Below are positions 1 through 7,094 of a DNA stretch of 14,514 bases, one piece after another; position 1 is the stretch's first letter; the number at the start of each line of letters is the position of its first letter. Under the pieces are notes generated by a model. It saw only the letters and a list, made by a program, of their open reading frames with translations. It did no database searches and was not told the DNA's origin. The DNA is from Gp13-AA77 sp035516075 (GTDB lineage: Bacteria > Acidobacteriota > Terriglobia > UBA7540). Location of the stretch: contig DATJAQ010000158.1 in NCBI GenBank assembly GCA_035516075.1, positions 1 to 14,514 on the forward strand, given 5' to 3'. The position numbers and the translations under genes are program-made.

Positions 1-108
1 TCCTCAATTCGGCCTCGCCAGAGGCTGCGCTGGCAACGGACGACGCCATTTCATTGCGGGAACCGGGCCCACAATTCTAGATTCAGAGCATGTTGCTGAT
101 TCTAAGTC

Positions 109-122
109 ACATTCCAGCTTCG
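109..122 (+). repeat. Short motif copy L1 (ACATTCCAGCTT-CG)
   Basis: First of four same-orientation copies of ACATTCCAGCTTTG in the window. This one reads ACATTCCAGCTTCG, with one mismatch, and is preceded by TTCTAA as in copy R1 (13945). It lies 146 bp before copy L2. Confidence 0.55.
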
Positions 123-220
123 ATCTGCTCTCTTTTTTGCAGTCATCGGCCGCCGCCAAGGCTCTTGGCTCCCGGCTCGTCCCAGAATCCCGAACCGGGG
201 CCAATTCCTTGTCAGGCAGA

Positions 221-235
221 GGACCCTCAGGGTCC
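221..235. repeat. Perfect 7-bp inverted repeat
   Basis: GGACCCT, one spacer base C, then AGGGTCC. It lies 20 bp before motif copy L2. It has no T-tract on either side, so it does not look like an intrinsic terminator. Function unknown. Confidence 0.5.
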
Positions 236-254
236 AAGTTATTGATTATAAAGG

Positions 255-268
255 ACATTCCAGCTTTG
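255..268 (+). repeat. Short motif copy L2 (ACATTCCAGCTTTG)
   Basis: Exact copy of the motif. The surrounding TAAAGG-ACATTCCAGCTTTG is shared base for base with copy R1 at 13945-13958, although the two are 13.7 kb apart and lie in non-coding DNA. Confidence 0.7.
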
Positions 269-394
269 CTCCAGCACCTTGGATCCCGCTGCCCTCGAAT
301 GTGGGCGTCCGAGTTCCGGCCAGCAGCCGACGGACGACCTATCGTGGGCATTTGTCCGTAATCGCCGTACTTCTTCACAGCCAATCCTTGACGC

Positions 395-645
395 CTGCCC
401 ATTCCTTACCGACTCTCCGGTTTTCAGCCCCTTTACAGTTGCAACTTATTGAAAACAAGCGGGGTAACCACAATGGCTTCGGCTCGTCGATTTTCGGGAT
501 AAACTATTGGTATGAAAAGGGTTAACCCTATTGGCTTTGGCTGGCTTCGCTCCTTGAACTTGGCGCTGATTACGGCCTTCGGGCCCGAGCGAAAGGGCGG
601 ACTGCGGCACATTAAACACGGTAGTATTGACTGTATATTACTTTG
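395..645 (+). repeat. Left copy of the ~250-bp diverged direct repeat
   Basis: Homologous by eye to 14265-14514. Conserved boxes are AATGGCTTCG at 472 (right copy 14340), GTTAACC..ATTGGCTTTGG at 521 (right 14389; 25 of 28 bases identical over 521-548), and TTAAACAC..GTATTGACTGTAT at 612 (right 14481; 27 of 30 identical over 612-641). Box-to-box spacings are 49 and 91 bp here against 49 and 92 bp in the right copy, so the two align almost without gaps. DNA between the boxes has diverged more. No open frame is conserved along the whole repeat. It could be a dispersed intergenic repeat, a decayed mobile-element end or a structured RNA; I cannot tell which. Confidence 0.75.
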
Positions 646-696
646 TGGCAGATGTCCAGCGAAAAGCTCGGCCGGTCGTGGCAGTGGCTGCCACAG

Positions 697-1152
697 TCAC
701 CCGGAGCGGTCCAGGAGCGGGAAGTGCCTTGCTGGCCTTTTCCACCACTCGCCCGCTCCCTTCTGCGGTATTCGCACTTGGGTGGCCGCGAGGATCGGTA
801 CCAACAGCGGGACAAGCAAAAACAGTGACTGCCGGCGATATTTGGACATGGCCCGTCGTCTCTCAGTCAGTTCATCGCCTAATTCTGCCTGGGCGCTCGA
901 TTGGCTGCCGATTGCAACTGCATAGGCCAACATGGGGACGTAGTTGATGCCCAGACAGATCAGGTACGCGCCCAGCACAACCTGCAAGAATGTGCTGCCC
1001 CGAACCAGAACGAAAAGACCGAGCGCGATCGAGAAGAACACCCCAACGGCATATTCGGCGAATATCAGCTTGTAGCCCAAAAAGACGATATCGATGGCGG
1101 CGAGTTTTCGAAAGCCGGTCGCGGCGCGCGCAGCATTCACAGGCATCGGCAT
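697..1152 (-). CDS. Small hydrophobic membrane protein (unknown function)
   Basis: A 151-residue protein dominated by hydrophobic segments at roughly residues 18-50 and 55-82 (two pairs of closely spaced helices, or two long ones), followed by a charged stretch around 90-107 and another hydrophobic segment near 108-124. The charged part reads AELGDELTERRRAMSKYRRQS. The sequence resembles short uncharacterised inner-membrane proteins seen in acidobacterial genomes, but I cannot assign a role. The ATG at 1152 has only a weak upstream GGGG; a second in-frame ATG lies at 1146. The basic tail after residue 125 contains KGAGEWWKRPARHF and may be a lineage-specific extension. It is the last minus-strand gene before the gene-free left edge, 106 bp downstream of the serine hydrolase, so it may be co-transcribed with it. 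Confidence 0.7.
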   Translation of the reverse strand: MPMPVNAARAATGFRKLAAIDIVFLGYKLIFAEYAVGVFFSIALGLFVLVRGSTFLQVVLGAYLICLGINYVPMLAYAVAIGSQSSAQAELGDELTERRRAMSKYRRQSLFLLVPLLVPILAATQVRIPQKGAGEWWKRPARHFPLLDRSG

Positions 1153-1258
1153 GATGGCAGTAACCCCGACTCTCAGCGGCAGAACCTGAAGTGGCTTACC
1201 CTCATCTACGAGAGCGCCCCGTCGCAGGCCGGCCAGGCCTTTCTTGGCATTTGGAATG

Positions 1259-2950
1259 TCACTCGACTCGCTTCCCCGGCACGTCGGCGCCGTTCTGGCG
1301 CAGCGTCAAACTGGTGGCACGGCCGCTGGCGTCGGTCTCGAACGTAATCTGCGCATCGACGACTTTGTAGAAGAATTCCCGCTCGCTCTTCGGAAAAATG
1401 GGGAACTTGGGCTGCGCGGTAGCCTCCGCGAAAAGCTGGCTTCCGTCGCGCGTGACCGTAATGACAAAGTTCGGCGCCAGTTGGTATTGCCCGACGTACC
1501 TGTCAAGAGTTTTCGGATCGACGGTAATCTCTTTCGGAGCGCCGACGGCGGGCGCAGTTTCGCCTTCGACCCGCTTCCCCACCGTGTCGGCGCCGTTCTG
1601 GTGCAGCGTCAGGCTGATGGCGCGGCCGCTGCCGTCGGTCTCAAACGTAATCTGGGCGTCGACGACCTTGAGGAAAAACGCGCACGGACCCTCGGGAAAA
1701 ACCTGAAACTTGGGCTGCCCGGTGGCCTGGGCAAAGAACTGGTCGCCTTCGCGCGTGACCGTGATGACGAAGTTCGGCGCCAGTTGATATTGACCCACGT
1801 AATCGTCGAAGGTCTTCGGATCGATACTGATTTCCTTGTGCTCTTTGGGGGCCGCCATTAAGGGCGCGCGCGCGTCGAGCAGGTGCATGCCAATGTCGTC
1901 CACGCCCCCGGCCGTGAACGTGTTCGAAAGCACCACCACGCCCACGCGCGTCTTCGGGTTGAAGCCCACGAAGGACCGGTAGCCGTAGGTGCCGCCGTTA
2001 TGCCAGACGATCTCGTCCGCCGAGGGCTTGCTGATGATCCAGGCGAGGCCGATTTCGCCCAGCGGGGCGGCGGGCCGGCGCACGGACAGCATGGAGGCCA
2101 TGGCGGGGGCCAGCGGCGTCCTGGTGTAGCTCAGGAAAGCCGCGAGGAAGGTGAGCAGGTCGTTGGCGCTCGAGCGCAGCGCGCCGGCGCCAGCAAGCGC
2201 CTGGAAATCCCAGTTGGGAACCGGCTTCAGCTCCGCGTTGTGCCCCACGGCAAAGCGCTTCTTTTCGTCCGGCGAGAGCGTGATGCCGGTGCTCGCCATG
2301 CCGAGCGGGCCCGTGATGCGCGACCTCACCAGCGCTTCGTAGTCCATGCCGGCGCGGAGGGCGAGCAACTGTCCCAGCAAGCCGCCGCTCAGGTTGGAGT
2401 ATTCAAATTGCGAGCCGGGGTCGCGCGTGAGCTGATGGGTGGAGAGGAAATCGTAGAGGTCCTGAGCGGTGTAGTCCGCATAAGGATTTTGCGGATCTTT
2501 CGGATGCATGTTAGTGGGCAGGCGCGGCAGGCCCGAGGTGTGGGTGGCGAGGTCGATCAGGGTGATCGGATGCCCGTCATGTTCCGGCGCCTTAACGCCC
2601 TGCGGCAGATACTTTGAGATGGGATCGTTCAACGCCACTTCGCCGCGCTCGACCCCGCCGGCCAGCAGCAGCGAGGTGAAGACCTTGGTGACGGAGCCGA
2701 TCTCGAAAATCGTGTCGCCGTTGAGCGGCCGCGAATCGCCCTGGTTGAGGCTGCCGTAGGCCACTATCCTGCGCCCGGCGGGATCGATAACCCCCACCAC
2801 AATCCCGACACCCTGGTGGAAGGCGTCGATGCGCTGGACGAGGATGTTGCGAATCTCGGAATCCGGCGGCACTGCGGAGGCGGACTGCGCCGAGGCGCCG
2901 GGGGCGATAACAGCTACGGCGAACATCCACAAGAGAATACTTCGAAACAT
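1259..2950 (-). CDS. Secreted serine beta-lactamase-like hydrolase with two DUF3471 domains
   Basis: A 563-residue member of the class C beta-lactamase / penicillin-binding-protein-like serine hydrolases. Residues 1-21 form a Sec signal peptide with likely cleavage at ASA|Q. The catalytic domain spans about 30-345. The nucleophile motif SVTK is at 86-89, the YSN motif at 184-186, and HNGG at 317-320 takes the place of the KTG box, as in many esterase- or peptidase-like members. Two DUF3471-type beta domains follow, at about 371-462 and 472-563. Related proteins cleave D-amino-acid peptides, esters or beta-lactams in the periplasm; the substrate here cannot be read from sequence. The ATG at 2950 is backed by GGAGG six bases upstream. 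The gene starts 21 bp after the four-TM protein gene and probably shares its transcript with it and the sigma factor. Hydrolase assignment is secure; specificity is unknown. Confidence 0.93.
   Translation of the reverse strand: MFRSILLWMFAVAVIAPGASAQSASAVPPDSEIRNILVQRIDAFHQGVGIVVGVIDPAGRRIVAYGSLNQGDSRPLNGDTIFEIGSVTKVFTSLLLAGGVERGEVALNDPISKYLPQGVKAPEHDGHPITLIDLATHTSGLPRLPTNMHPKDPQNPYADYTAQDLYDFLSTHQLTRDPGSQFEYSNLSGGLLGQLLALRAGMDYEALVRSRITGPLGMASTGITLSPDEKKRFAVGHNAELKPVPNWDFQALAGAGALRSSANDLLTFLAAFLSYTRTPLAPAMASMLSVRRPAAPLGEIGLAWIISKPSADEIVWHNGGTYGYRSFVGFNPKTRVGVVVLSNTFTAGGVDDIGMHLLDARAPLMAAPKEHKEISIDPKTFDDYVGQYQLAPNFVITVTREGDQFFAQATGQPKFQVFPEGPCAFFLKVVDAQITFETDGSGRAISLTLHQNGADTVGKRVEGETAPAVGAPKEITVDPKTLDRYVGQYQLAPNFVITVTRDGSQLFAEATAQPKFPIFPKSEREFFYKVVDAQITFETDASGRATSLTLRQNGADVPGKRVE
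1262..1840 (-). repeat. Intragenic 303-bp tandem duplication (DUF3471 units)
   Basis: Two units inside the serine hydrolase gene: 1565-1840 (residues 371-462) and 1262-1537 (residues 472-563), offset by exactly 101 codons. A hand comparison of the two 92-residue units gives 69 identical positions, including YVGQYQLAPNFVITVTR and KVVDAQITFETD. The DNA is also similar, for example around 1451-1490 and 1754-1793. This is an in-frame domain duplication that has begun to diverge, with most change in the segment after PKF (EGPCAFFLK against KSEREFFYK). Confidence 0.92.
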
Positions 2951-2956
2951 TCTCGG

Positions 2957-2961
2957 CCTCC
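2957..2961 (-). promoter_or_regulatory. Ribosome-binding site of the serine hydrolase
   Basis: GGAGG on the minus strand, six bases before the ATG at 2950. It fixes this start, which also places the signal peptide exactly at the N-terminus. Confidence 0.75.
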
Positions 2962-2971
2962 ATGCTATCAG

Positions 2972-3568
2972 TTAGCGTTCGGTAATCAGTGCGTTCAGCT
3001 CGTCGATCCGGCGTTGAAGCCGGCGCGCGCCGCGTTCGTTGAGTTTCGCAATGAAGACGAAAGTGAGCGCCGCCAGCGCGGAGTACGCCCCCAGAAACCA
3101 GCCGTAGTGGCGCATATGCCCGGGATTCGTGCGCGAGAATGCAACGATCAGGACAATCATGCCCGGAACGAGCGGGCCGAGATACCAGCGCCAGACATGC
3201 TGAACCAGGTCGCGCTGCCGTTCCAGCTCGCGCCGGAAAAACTCGACGCCACTCGCGAGGCCCATCTCTCCTGGCAGACCTCGCGAGGAGCCCTTCCGGT
3301 AGAGGTGCCAAACCAGGTAAAGCAATCCGGCGATCGCCAGGCCAAAACCAACCCGCGACAGCGCGTCGGGCGTGCGCCAGAACTCGTAGCCGAAGAAGAT
3401 CACCACCACGAGGGCCGCCACGTACTCGCGCGCGTTGCGCCAGTAAATCTTTCTTTCGAACTTCCCCGCCCGGCGGCGGATTTCATCGACTGACATACGG
3501 ATACCCTCCGCTGGCTGGTTCTGCCAGACGCTCTGCAAATCCCGGTTGGGGAGAGATTCATTCGTCAT
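2972..3568 (-). CDS. Four-TM protein, putative partner/regulator of the ECF sigma factor
   Basis: A 198-residue protein starting MTNESLPNRDLQSVWQ. The first 48 residues are soluble and charged (DLQSVWQNQPAE...DEIRRRAGKFERKI). Four hydrophobic helices follow at about 51-65, 73-90, 127-144 and 155-174, and the protein ends in a basic amphipathic tail (RRLQRRIDELNALITER). I know the same arrangement of sigma factor plus overlapping 'DLQ..WQ.Q' membrane protein from acidobacterial genomes, but no named domain or ZAS anti-sigma motif is visible. The ATG at 3568 is supported by a strong ribosome-binding site and overlaps the sigma factor gene by 11 bp, which implies translational coupling. A longer frame reaches 3676 but would lie inside the sigma gene. 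An anti-sigma or sensor role is inferred from position only. Confidence 0.85.
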   Translation of the reverse strand: MTNESLPNRDLQSVWQNQPAEGIRMSVDEIRRRAGKFERKIYWRNAREYVAALVVVIFFGYEFWRTPDALSRVGFGLAIAGLLYLVWHLYRKGSSRGLPGEMGLASGVEFFRRELERQRDLVQHVWRWYLGPLVPGMIVLIVAFSRTNPGHMRHYGWFLGAYSALAALTFVFIAKLNERGARRLQRRIDELNALITER

Positions 3569-4091
3569 CGCGGCCTCCCTCCTGAAAACGGCGCGCCAGA
3601 ATGCTTTTGATCCGGTGGATCTTGGTGGCCACGTTGCCGGGTGAAATCCCGGTAATTTCTCCAATCGACGCCGCATCCAGGCCTTCGAGGTATGAAAGGA
3701 TCACCTGCCGGTCGAGCGGCTTCAGGCGCTCGATCAGCTCCAAGAGCCGCTCCAAGGCATGGCGCCGGCCGGCCGCGCGCTCGCCTTCGCGCTCGTCCGC
3801 AAGGTTCTCCAGTTCTTCCAGGCCGACAAGCACCTGTGACCCCGTGCGCCGCTGCCGCATCACGTGTGAGGCTGCGGCGTTGTGGGCCACGCGGTAGATC
3901 CAGGTGCGAAGGGAGCAGCGGCCGTCGAACCCCTCGAAACTGCGCCACAAGGCGATGTGAATATCCTGCAGCAGGTCGCGGCGAACTTCGGGATCGGCTT
4001 CGTAGGCGCGCGCGAGGCGGCCCAGGGCCGCGCCGTAGCCGGCCGCGGCTTCTTCATAAAGGCCGTCCTGAGTGGAGCTGATCGCCAGCAT
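3558..4091 (-). CDS. ECF-type RNA polymerase sigma factor
   Basis: A 177-residue protein with the two domains of group 4 (extracytoplasmic function) sigma factors. Region 2 spans about 14-82, with DLLQDIHIALWRSF and SLRTWIYRVAHNAA, the core-binding and -10 recognition helices. Region 4 spans about 115-169, with LKPLDRQVILSYLEGLDAAS and a GISPGNVATKIHRIKS recognition helix. It would direct core polymerase to a small regulon, possibly including its own operon. The chosen ATG at 4091 has GGAG nine bases upstream. A GTG at 4133 would add 14 residues (MRAIESFEVTEIGP) but has no visible ribosome-binding site. The downstream four-TM gene overlaps its end by 11 bp. There is no C-terminal extension and no classical zinc anti-sigma factor nearby. 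Family is certain; the signal it responds to is unknown. Confidence 0.92.
   Translation of the reverse strand: MLAISSTQDGLYEEAAAGYGAALGRLARAYEADPEVRRDLLQDIHIALWRSFEGFDGRCSLRTWIYRVAHNAAASHVMRQRRTGSQVLVGLEELENLADEREGERAAGRRHALERLLELIERLKPLDRQVILSYLEGLDAASIGEITGISPGNVATKIHRIKSILARRFQEGGRDDE
3574..3584 (-). promoter_or_regulatory. Strong ribosome-binding site inside the sigma gene
   Basis: CAGGAGGGAGG on the minus strand, ending five bases before the ATG at 3568. It lies within the last codons of the sigma factor (QEGGR) and settles the start of the four-TM protein in favour of 3568 over upstream in-frame starts. Confidence 0.8.
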
Positions 4092-4257
4092 GGGCCCGAT
4101 CTCCGTCACCTCAAAGGACTCTATTGCTCTCACTCTAAGGTAGTCTACGGCGGGGAGGAATTCTTACAGTTGTTGCAGGCGGCGCATCGCTGGCATCCAT
4201 CCGGGTGTGAGGCGTGCGATGAAGGGGGATGAAAGACGGTAGGGCTTGAGACACCGG

Positions 4258-4449
4258 TCAGCCCGGTTCCCGCTCGGACTCGGGCATGGCGGCAATAACG
4301 GAACGCAAGAGCGCATTGATAGCCTCGGACGACTTGAAGCGGGCCGCTACATCGGGTTCCAGGATGACGGCGACCGCATTAGAAGACATCTTCTCGGCGA
4401 AGCGATTGGGCTTGGCTCGGCTGTAGTCGAATTGGTATTCCCTCCGCAT
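4258..4449 (-). CDS. Small BrnA/MRxEYDF-type antitoxin-like protein (orphan)
   Basis: A 63-residue protein beginning MRREYQFDYSRAKPNRFAE. The opening resembles the 'MRxEYDFSkakpNpya' start of a large family of small bacterial proteins often labelled antitoxins. The second half (VAVILEPDVAARFKSSEAINALLRSVI) has the short beta strand and helix pattern of that orphan group rather than a full ribbon-helix-helix. No toxin gene of BrnT, RelE or PIN type adjoins it, so it may be a solitary regulator or a remnant. The ATG at 4449 has only a weak upstream GGA. Two tandem GTGACG hexamers sit just before the start and could be an operator. The gene is short but the N-terminal motif makes it credible. 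Confidence 0.65.
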   Translation of the reverse strand: MRREYQFDYSRAKPNRFAEKMSSNAVAVILEPDVAARFKSSEAINALLRSVIAAMPESEREPG

Positions 4450-4457
4450 CGTGTTCC

Positions 4458-4470
4458 GTGACGTGTGACG
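4458..4470. repeat. Tandem hexamer GTGACG-T-GTGACG
   Basis: Two identical hexamers with one base between them, lying 9-21 bases upstream of the antitoxin-like start codon at 4449. Position suggests an autoregulatory operator or a leader element; there is no direct evidence for either. Confidence 0.35.
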
Positions 4471-4551
4471 TTTCTTACCGGAGGGTGTTTTTTTCGTAGT
4501 CTCTGCGCTCGAGGATCATATCACGGCGCGGGTAGCACTCCGATTCCACCT

Positions 4552-4569
4552 GCCGGCCTGAAGGCCGGC
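4552..4569. repeat. Perfect 8-bp GC-rich palindrome at the permease stop codon
   Basis: GCCGGCCT, spacer GA, then AGGCCGGC. Read on the minus strand it begins one base after the TAG stop of the permease (4571-4573). The surrounding GTAGCGCCGGCCTTCAGGCCGGC matches a palindromic unit I recall as widely dispersed between genes in several high-GC genomes (REP-like). The hairpin would be very stable, but no T-tract follows on the minus strand, so a REP-type 3'-end stabiliser is more likely than a classical intrinsic terminator. Confidence 0.65.
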
Positions 4570-4570
4570 G

Positions 4571-7054
4571 CTACTCTGCGCGCAGGGCCTCCACGGGGTC
4601 CACCGCCGAGGTGCGGCGCGACGGCAGGTAGCTGGCAAGGGCGGCGGTGGCGACGAGGCCGAGCGACACGGCGGCGTACGTGGCAGGATCGAGTGCGCTG
4701 ACGTTGAAAAGCAGCGACCGCATCAGGCGCATCACGGCGAAGGCCGCCGCGAGGCCGCAGGCGACGCCCACGCCTACCAAAATCAAGCCGTGGCGAACAA
4801 ACATCGCGGTGAGCTCCCGCTGCTGCGCTCCGAGTGCCAGGCGGATGCCAATCTCGCGTGTGCGCTGCGACACCGAGTAAGCGATGACGCCGTATAAGCC
4901 AATCACGCCGAGCAGCAGCGCCATGCCGCCCGCGACGGCCAGCATGACCAGCGTGAACGACGTGCGCGCCATCGACTTGCGGTAGAAATAGTCGAGGGTA
5001 TGAACGTCGGCGAGCGGGAGATTGGGGTCCACCGACCACACGGCCTTGCGGACCTCGGTCATGAGGCTTTCGGAACCGGCGCGCGGGCTGCGAATGACAA
5101 AAGCAAGGTCACGGCGCACCTGTGTCTTTTGACCCCAGAAGCGGCTCATCAGGATGGGCCAGTAGACGCAGTTGGACGGATCCTTATTCACGCCGTCGTC
5201 GTAAACGTTCGCCGCCACCCCCACGATTTCGCGCCAGTCGTCAGTTGTGCCCACCCGGATCCGCTTGCCGAGCGCGGCTGCGGGTTCGTGCCAATAGTCT
5301 CGCGCCATCTTCTCGGAAACGATCGCCACGGGCAGCTTTTGGTAGACGTCCTCCCAGGTGAAATCACGGCCCGTCACCAGCGGAGTACCCAAGGTCTTGA
5401 GAAGACCCGGCGATACGAACTTGAAACGGCGAATGGGCGGGAGTTGTCCCTCCGCGTACTTCCGGTCCTGGGCGGAGACCGGGTCGAAGCTTCCGGAGCT
5501 GTCCATCGGGACGGTGCTCGAGAGCGCCACTGAGGATACGCCGGGAATGACCGCGATTTTTTGCACGATCGCATCGTACATGCGGACCACGGGCTCAGGA
5601 TCCTTCACTTCAGCGTCCGGGACGGACAGCCGGAACGTTTGAAGGTCAGCCGGCGCCGTGAACCCGGGCTGAACGCGGGTCAAGGCGCGGAAGGTGCGAA
5701 TCATGAGGCCGGAGCAGATGAGCAGCACCAGCGCCAGCGCCACCTGCACAATCACCAGCACGCTGCGGGCGCGATGCTGCTCGCGAGTCTGGCTGAGCGA
5801 GCGGCCACCCTCGCGAAGGCCGGTGCCCAGATGCACGCCCGAGTACTTGAAGATGGGCACGCAACCGAAGAGGAGGCTGGCGACAAGCGCCACAGCCAGG
5901 GTGAACAGCAGGACGTGCGCATCGATGCCGATTTCGTTGAGACGCGGCAAGCCGGACGGCGCCATCGCCACCAGCGCTCGCAGGGCGCCGTAGGCCAGGC
6001 CCAATCCAAGTGCACTGCCCGCGACGCCGAGGACAAGACTCTCCAGCAGCAACTCTGCGGCGATCCGGCCCCAGCCTGCCCCCAAAGCGGCGCGAATGGC
6101 CAGTTCCCGCTGCCGTCCCTCGGCGCGCACCAGGAGCAGGTTGGCCACGTTGGCGCAGGCGATCAGCAGCACCATGCCGATGGTGCCCATCAGCACCCAC
6201 AAGACGCTGCCGACGTCGCCCACCACGTCCTGCTTCAACGGCCGCAGGTCGGGCTCGATGTGAACCTGCTCAAACAGTTTCACGCTGAAGCCCGGTGGCG
6301 CCGGGAAGCTTCGGATGACGACGGGAAACAGGCGCGCCGCATCGGCGTCGGCCTGCGCCAGGGTGACGCCCGGCTTGAGCCTCGCCACACCCTGATAGCT
6401 GAAGTTGCCGAGCACCAGCTTGTTGCGATCCCACTTGAAGGGCAGAAGCAGCGGCGGAACGTCCTGGTCCATGAAGCTGAAGTTTTGCGGCAGAACGCCA
6501 ATCACCAGCTGCGCCTTCCCGTCCACGGTGATGCTGCGGCCCACCACCGAGCGGTCGCTGCCGAACTTGCGGCGCCAGTACCCGTAGGTGAGCATCACGG
6601 TGTCGGGGCCGCCGGGCGAATCGTCCTGGCGGCCGAAGGCGCGTCCCAGCATCGGCACCACGCCCAGAATCGGCAGCGTGCCGTCCGTGACCAGCAAGGC
6701 CCGTACGTGCTCGGGCTCCCCGGCCCCGGTGACATTCACGGAGTCGCCTGTGTAGGCGCCGATGTCCACAAAAGTGCGGTTCTGCTCGCGAAGGATGAAG
6801 TACTCCGACGGCGACATGGGCAGTTGCTTTATATTCAGGCCCGGCGCAGCCTCCCAGACGCTAATCAGTTGCTCGGGATGTGGGTACGGCAGCGGCTTCA
6901 GCAGCACGCCCTCCAGCACGCTGAAGACGGCCGTGTTCGCTCCGATGCCCACCGCGAGTGTGATCAGAGTGACGGCGGTGAACATCGGCGCGCGACCCAG
7001 ACGCCTCAGAACCTGTTTGAGCTGACTGCGAAACAATCCCATGAAGTGGCCCAT
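4571..7054 (-). CDS. ADOP-type ABC transporter permease (MacB/FtsX duplicated)
   Basis: An 827-residue inner-membrane protein with the MacB-periplasmic-core plus FtsX unit present twice. The first helix is at about 26-50 (TLAVGIGANTAVFSVLEGV), followed by a periplasmic domain to about 280 and FtsX helices near 285-308, 335-362 and 381-402. A second leading helix is at 431-454, a second periplasmic domain runs to about 695, and FtsX helices lie near 701-727, 757-776 and 792-811. The tail (LPSRRTSAVDPVEALRAE) is the typical C-terminus. The RExAIRxALGA coupling motif occurs in both halves (ELAIRAALGAG and EIGIRLALGAQ). MacB relatives extrude antibiotics, peptides or lipoproteins with an ATPase partner; none is encoded nearby, which is normal for this 'orphan' group. 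The start at 7054 has GAGGG close upstream. ATG 7042 and TTG 7099 are alternatives. The ADOP type itself points to Acidobacteriota. Confidence 0.93.
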   Translation of the reverse strand: MGHFMGLFRSQLKQVLRRLGRAPMFTAVTLITLAVGIGANTAVFSVLEGVLLKPLPYPHPEQLISVWEAAPGLNIKQLPMSPSEYFILREQNRTFVDIGAYTGDSVNVTGAGEPEHVRALLVTDGTLPILGVVPMLGRAFGRQDDSPGGPDTVMLTYGYWRRKFGSDRSVVGRSITVDGKAQLVIGVLPQNFSFMDQDVPPLLLPFKWDRNKLVLGNFSYQGVARLKPGVTLAQADADAARLFPVVIRSFPAPPGFSVKLFEQVHIEPDLRPLKQDVVGDVGSVLWVLMGTIGMVLLIACANVANLLLVRAEGRQRELAIRAALGAGWGRIAAELLLESLVLGVAGSALGLGLAYGALRALVAMAPSGLPRLNEIGIDAHVLLFTLAVALVASLLFGCVPIFKYSGVHLGTGLREGGRSLSQTREQHRARSVLVIVQVALALVLLICSGLMIRTFRALTRVQPGFTAPADLQTFRLSVPDAEVKDPEPVVRMYDAIVQKIAVIPGVSSVALSSTVPMDSSGSFDPVSAQDRKYAEGQLPPIRRFKFVSPGLLKTLGTPLVTGRDFTWEDVYQKLPVAIVSEKMARDYWHEPAAALGKRIRVGTTDDWREIVGVAANVYDDGVNKDPSNCVYWPILMSRFWGQKTQVRRDLAFVIRSPRAGSESLMTEVRKAVWSVDPNLPLADVHTLDYFYRKSMARTSFTLVMLAVAGGMALLLGVIGLYGVIAYSVSQRTREIGIRLALGAQQRELTAMFVRHGLILVGVGVACGLAAAFAVMRLMRSLLFNVSALDPATYAAVSLGLVATAALASYLPSRRTSAVDPVEALRAE

Positions 7055-7076
7055 AACCCTCGCCGCCTTTCGCCGG

Positions 7077-7094
7077 ACCCGCTCACTCGCGGGT
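7077..7094. repeat. Hairpin in the leader of the permease gene
   Basis: ACCCGC, six-base loop TCACTC, then GCGGGT, a perfect 6-bp stem 23-40 bases before the chosen permease ATG. A weaker inverted repeat (CCCGA..TCGGG) lies at 7149-7163. Either could affect the mRNA leader or be an operator. The 270-bp gap 7055-7324 holds nothing else I recognise. Confidence 0.35.

Larger units (their letters stand above)
1..394. other. Gene-free left edge
   Basis: No reading frame here has a recognisable product. The ones present are short and low-complexity, and none has a convincing ribosome-binding site. What the stretch does hold is two copies of the ACATTCCAGCTTTG motif (109-122 and 255-268) and a perfect 7-bp palindrome around one central base, GGACCCT-C-AGGGTCC, at 221-235. 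Positions 1-99 show nothing I can name. The texture resembles the gene-free right edge of the window. Confidence 0.6.

Noticed and set aside
4..402. 132-residue minus-strand open frame at the left edge
   Set aside because: It runs across two motif copies and a palindrome, has no domain or good ribosome-binding site, and reads as translated repeat DNA.
1863..1874. Alternating GC run inside the hydrolase gene
   Set aside because: It encodes an ordinary Asp-Ala-Arg-Ala stretch; composition explains it.
4488..4494. T7 run as a possible terminator
   Set aside because: No stem-loop precedes it on the plus strand and it is not placed after a plus-strand gene.
4552..4569. Intrinsic terminator for the permease
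   Set aside because: The stem is strong but no T-tract follows in the direction of transcription, so I list it as a REP-like palindrome.
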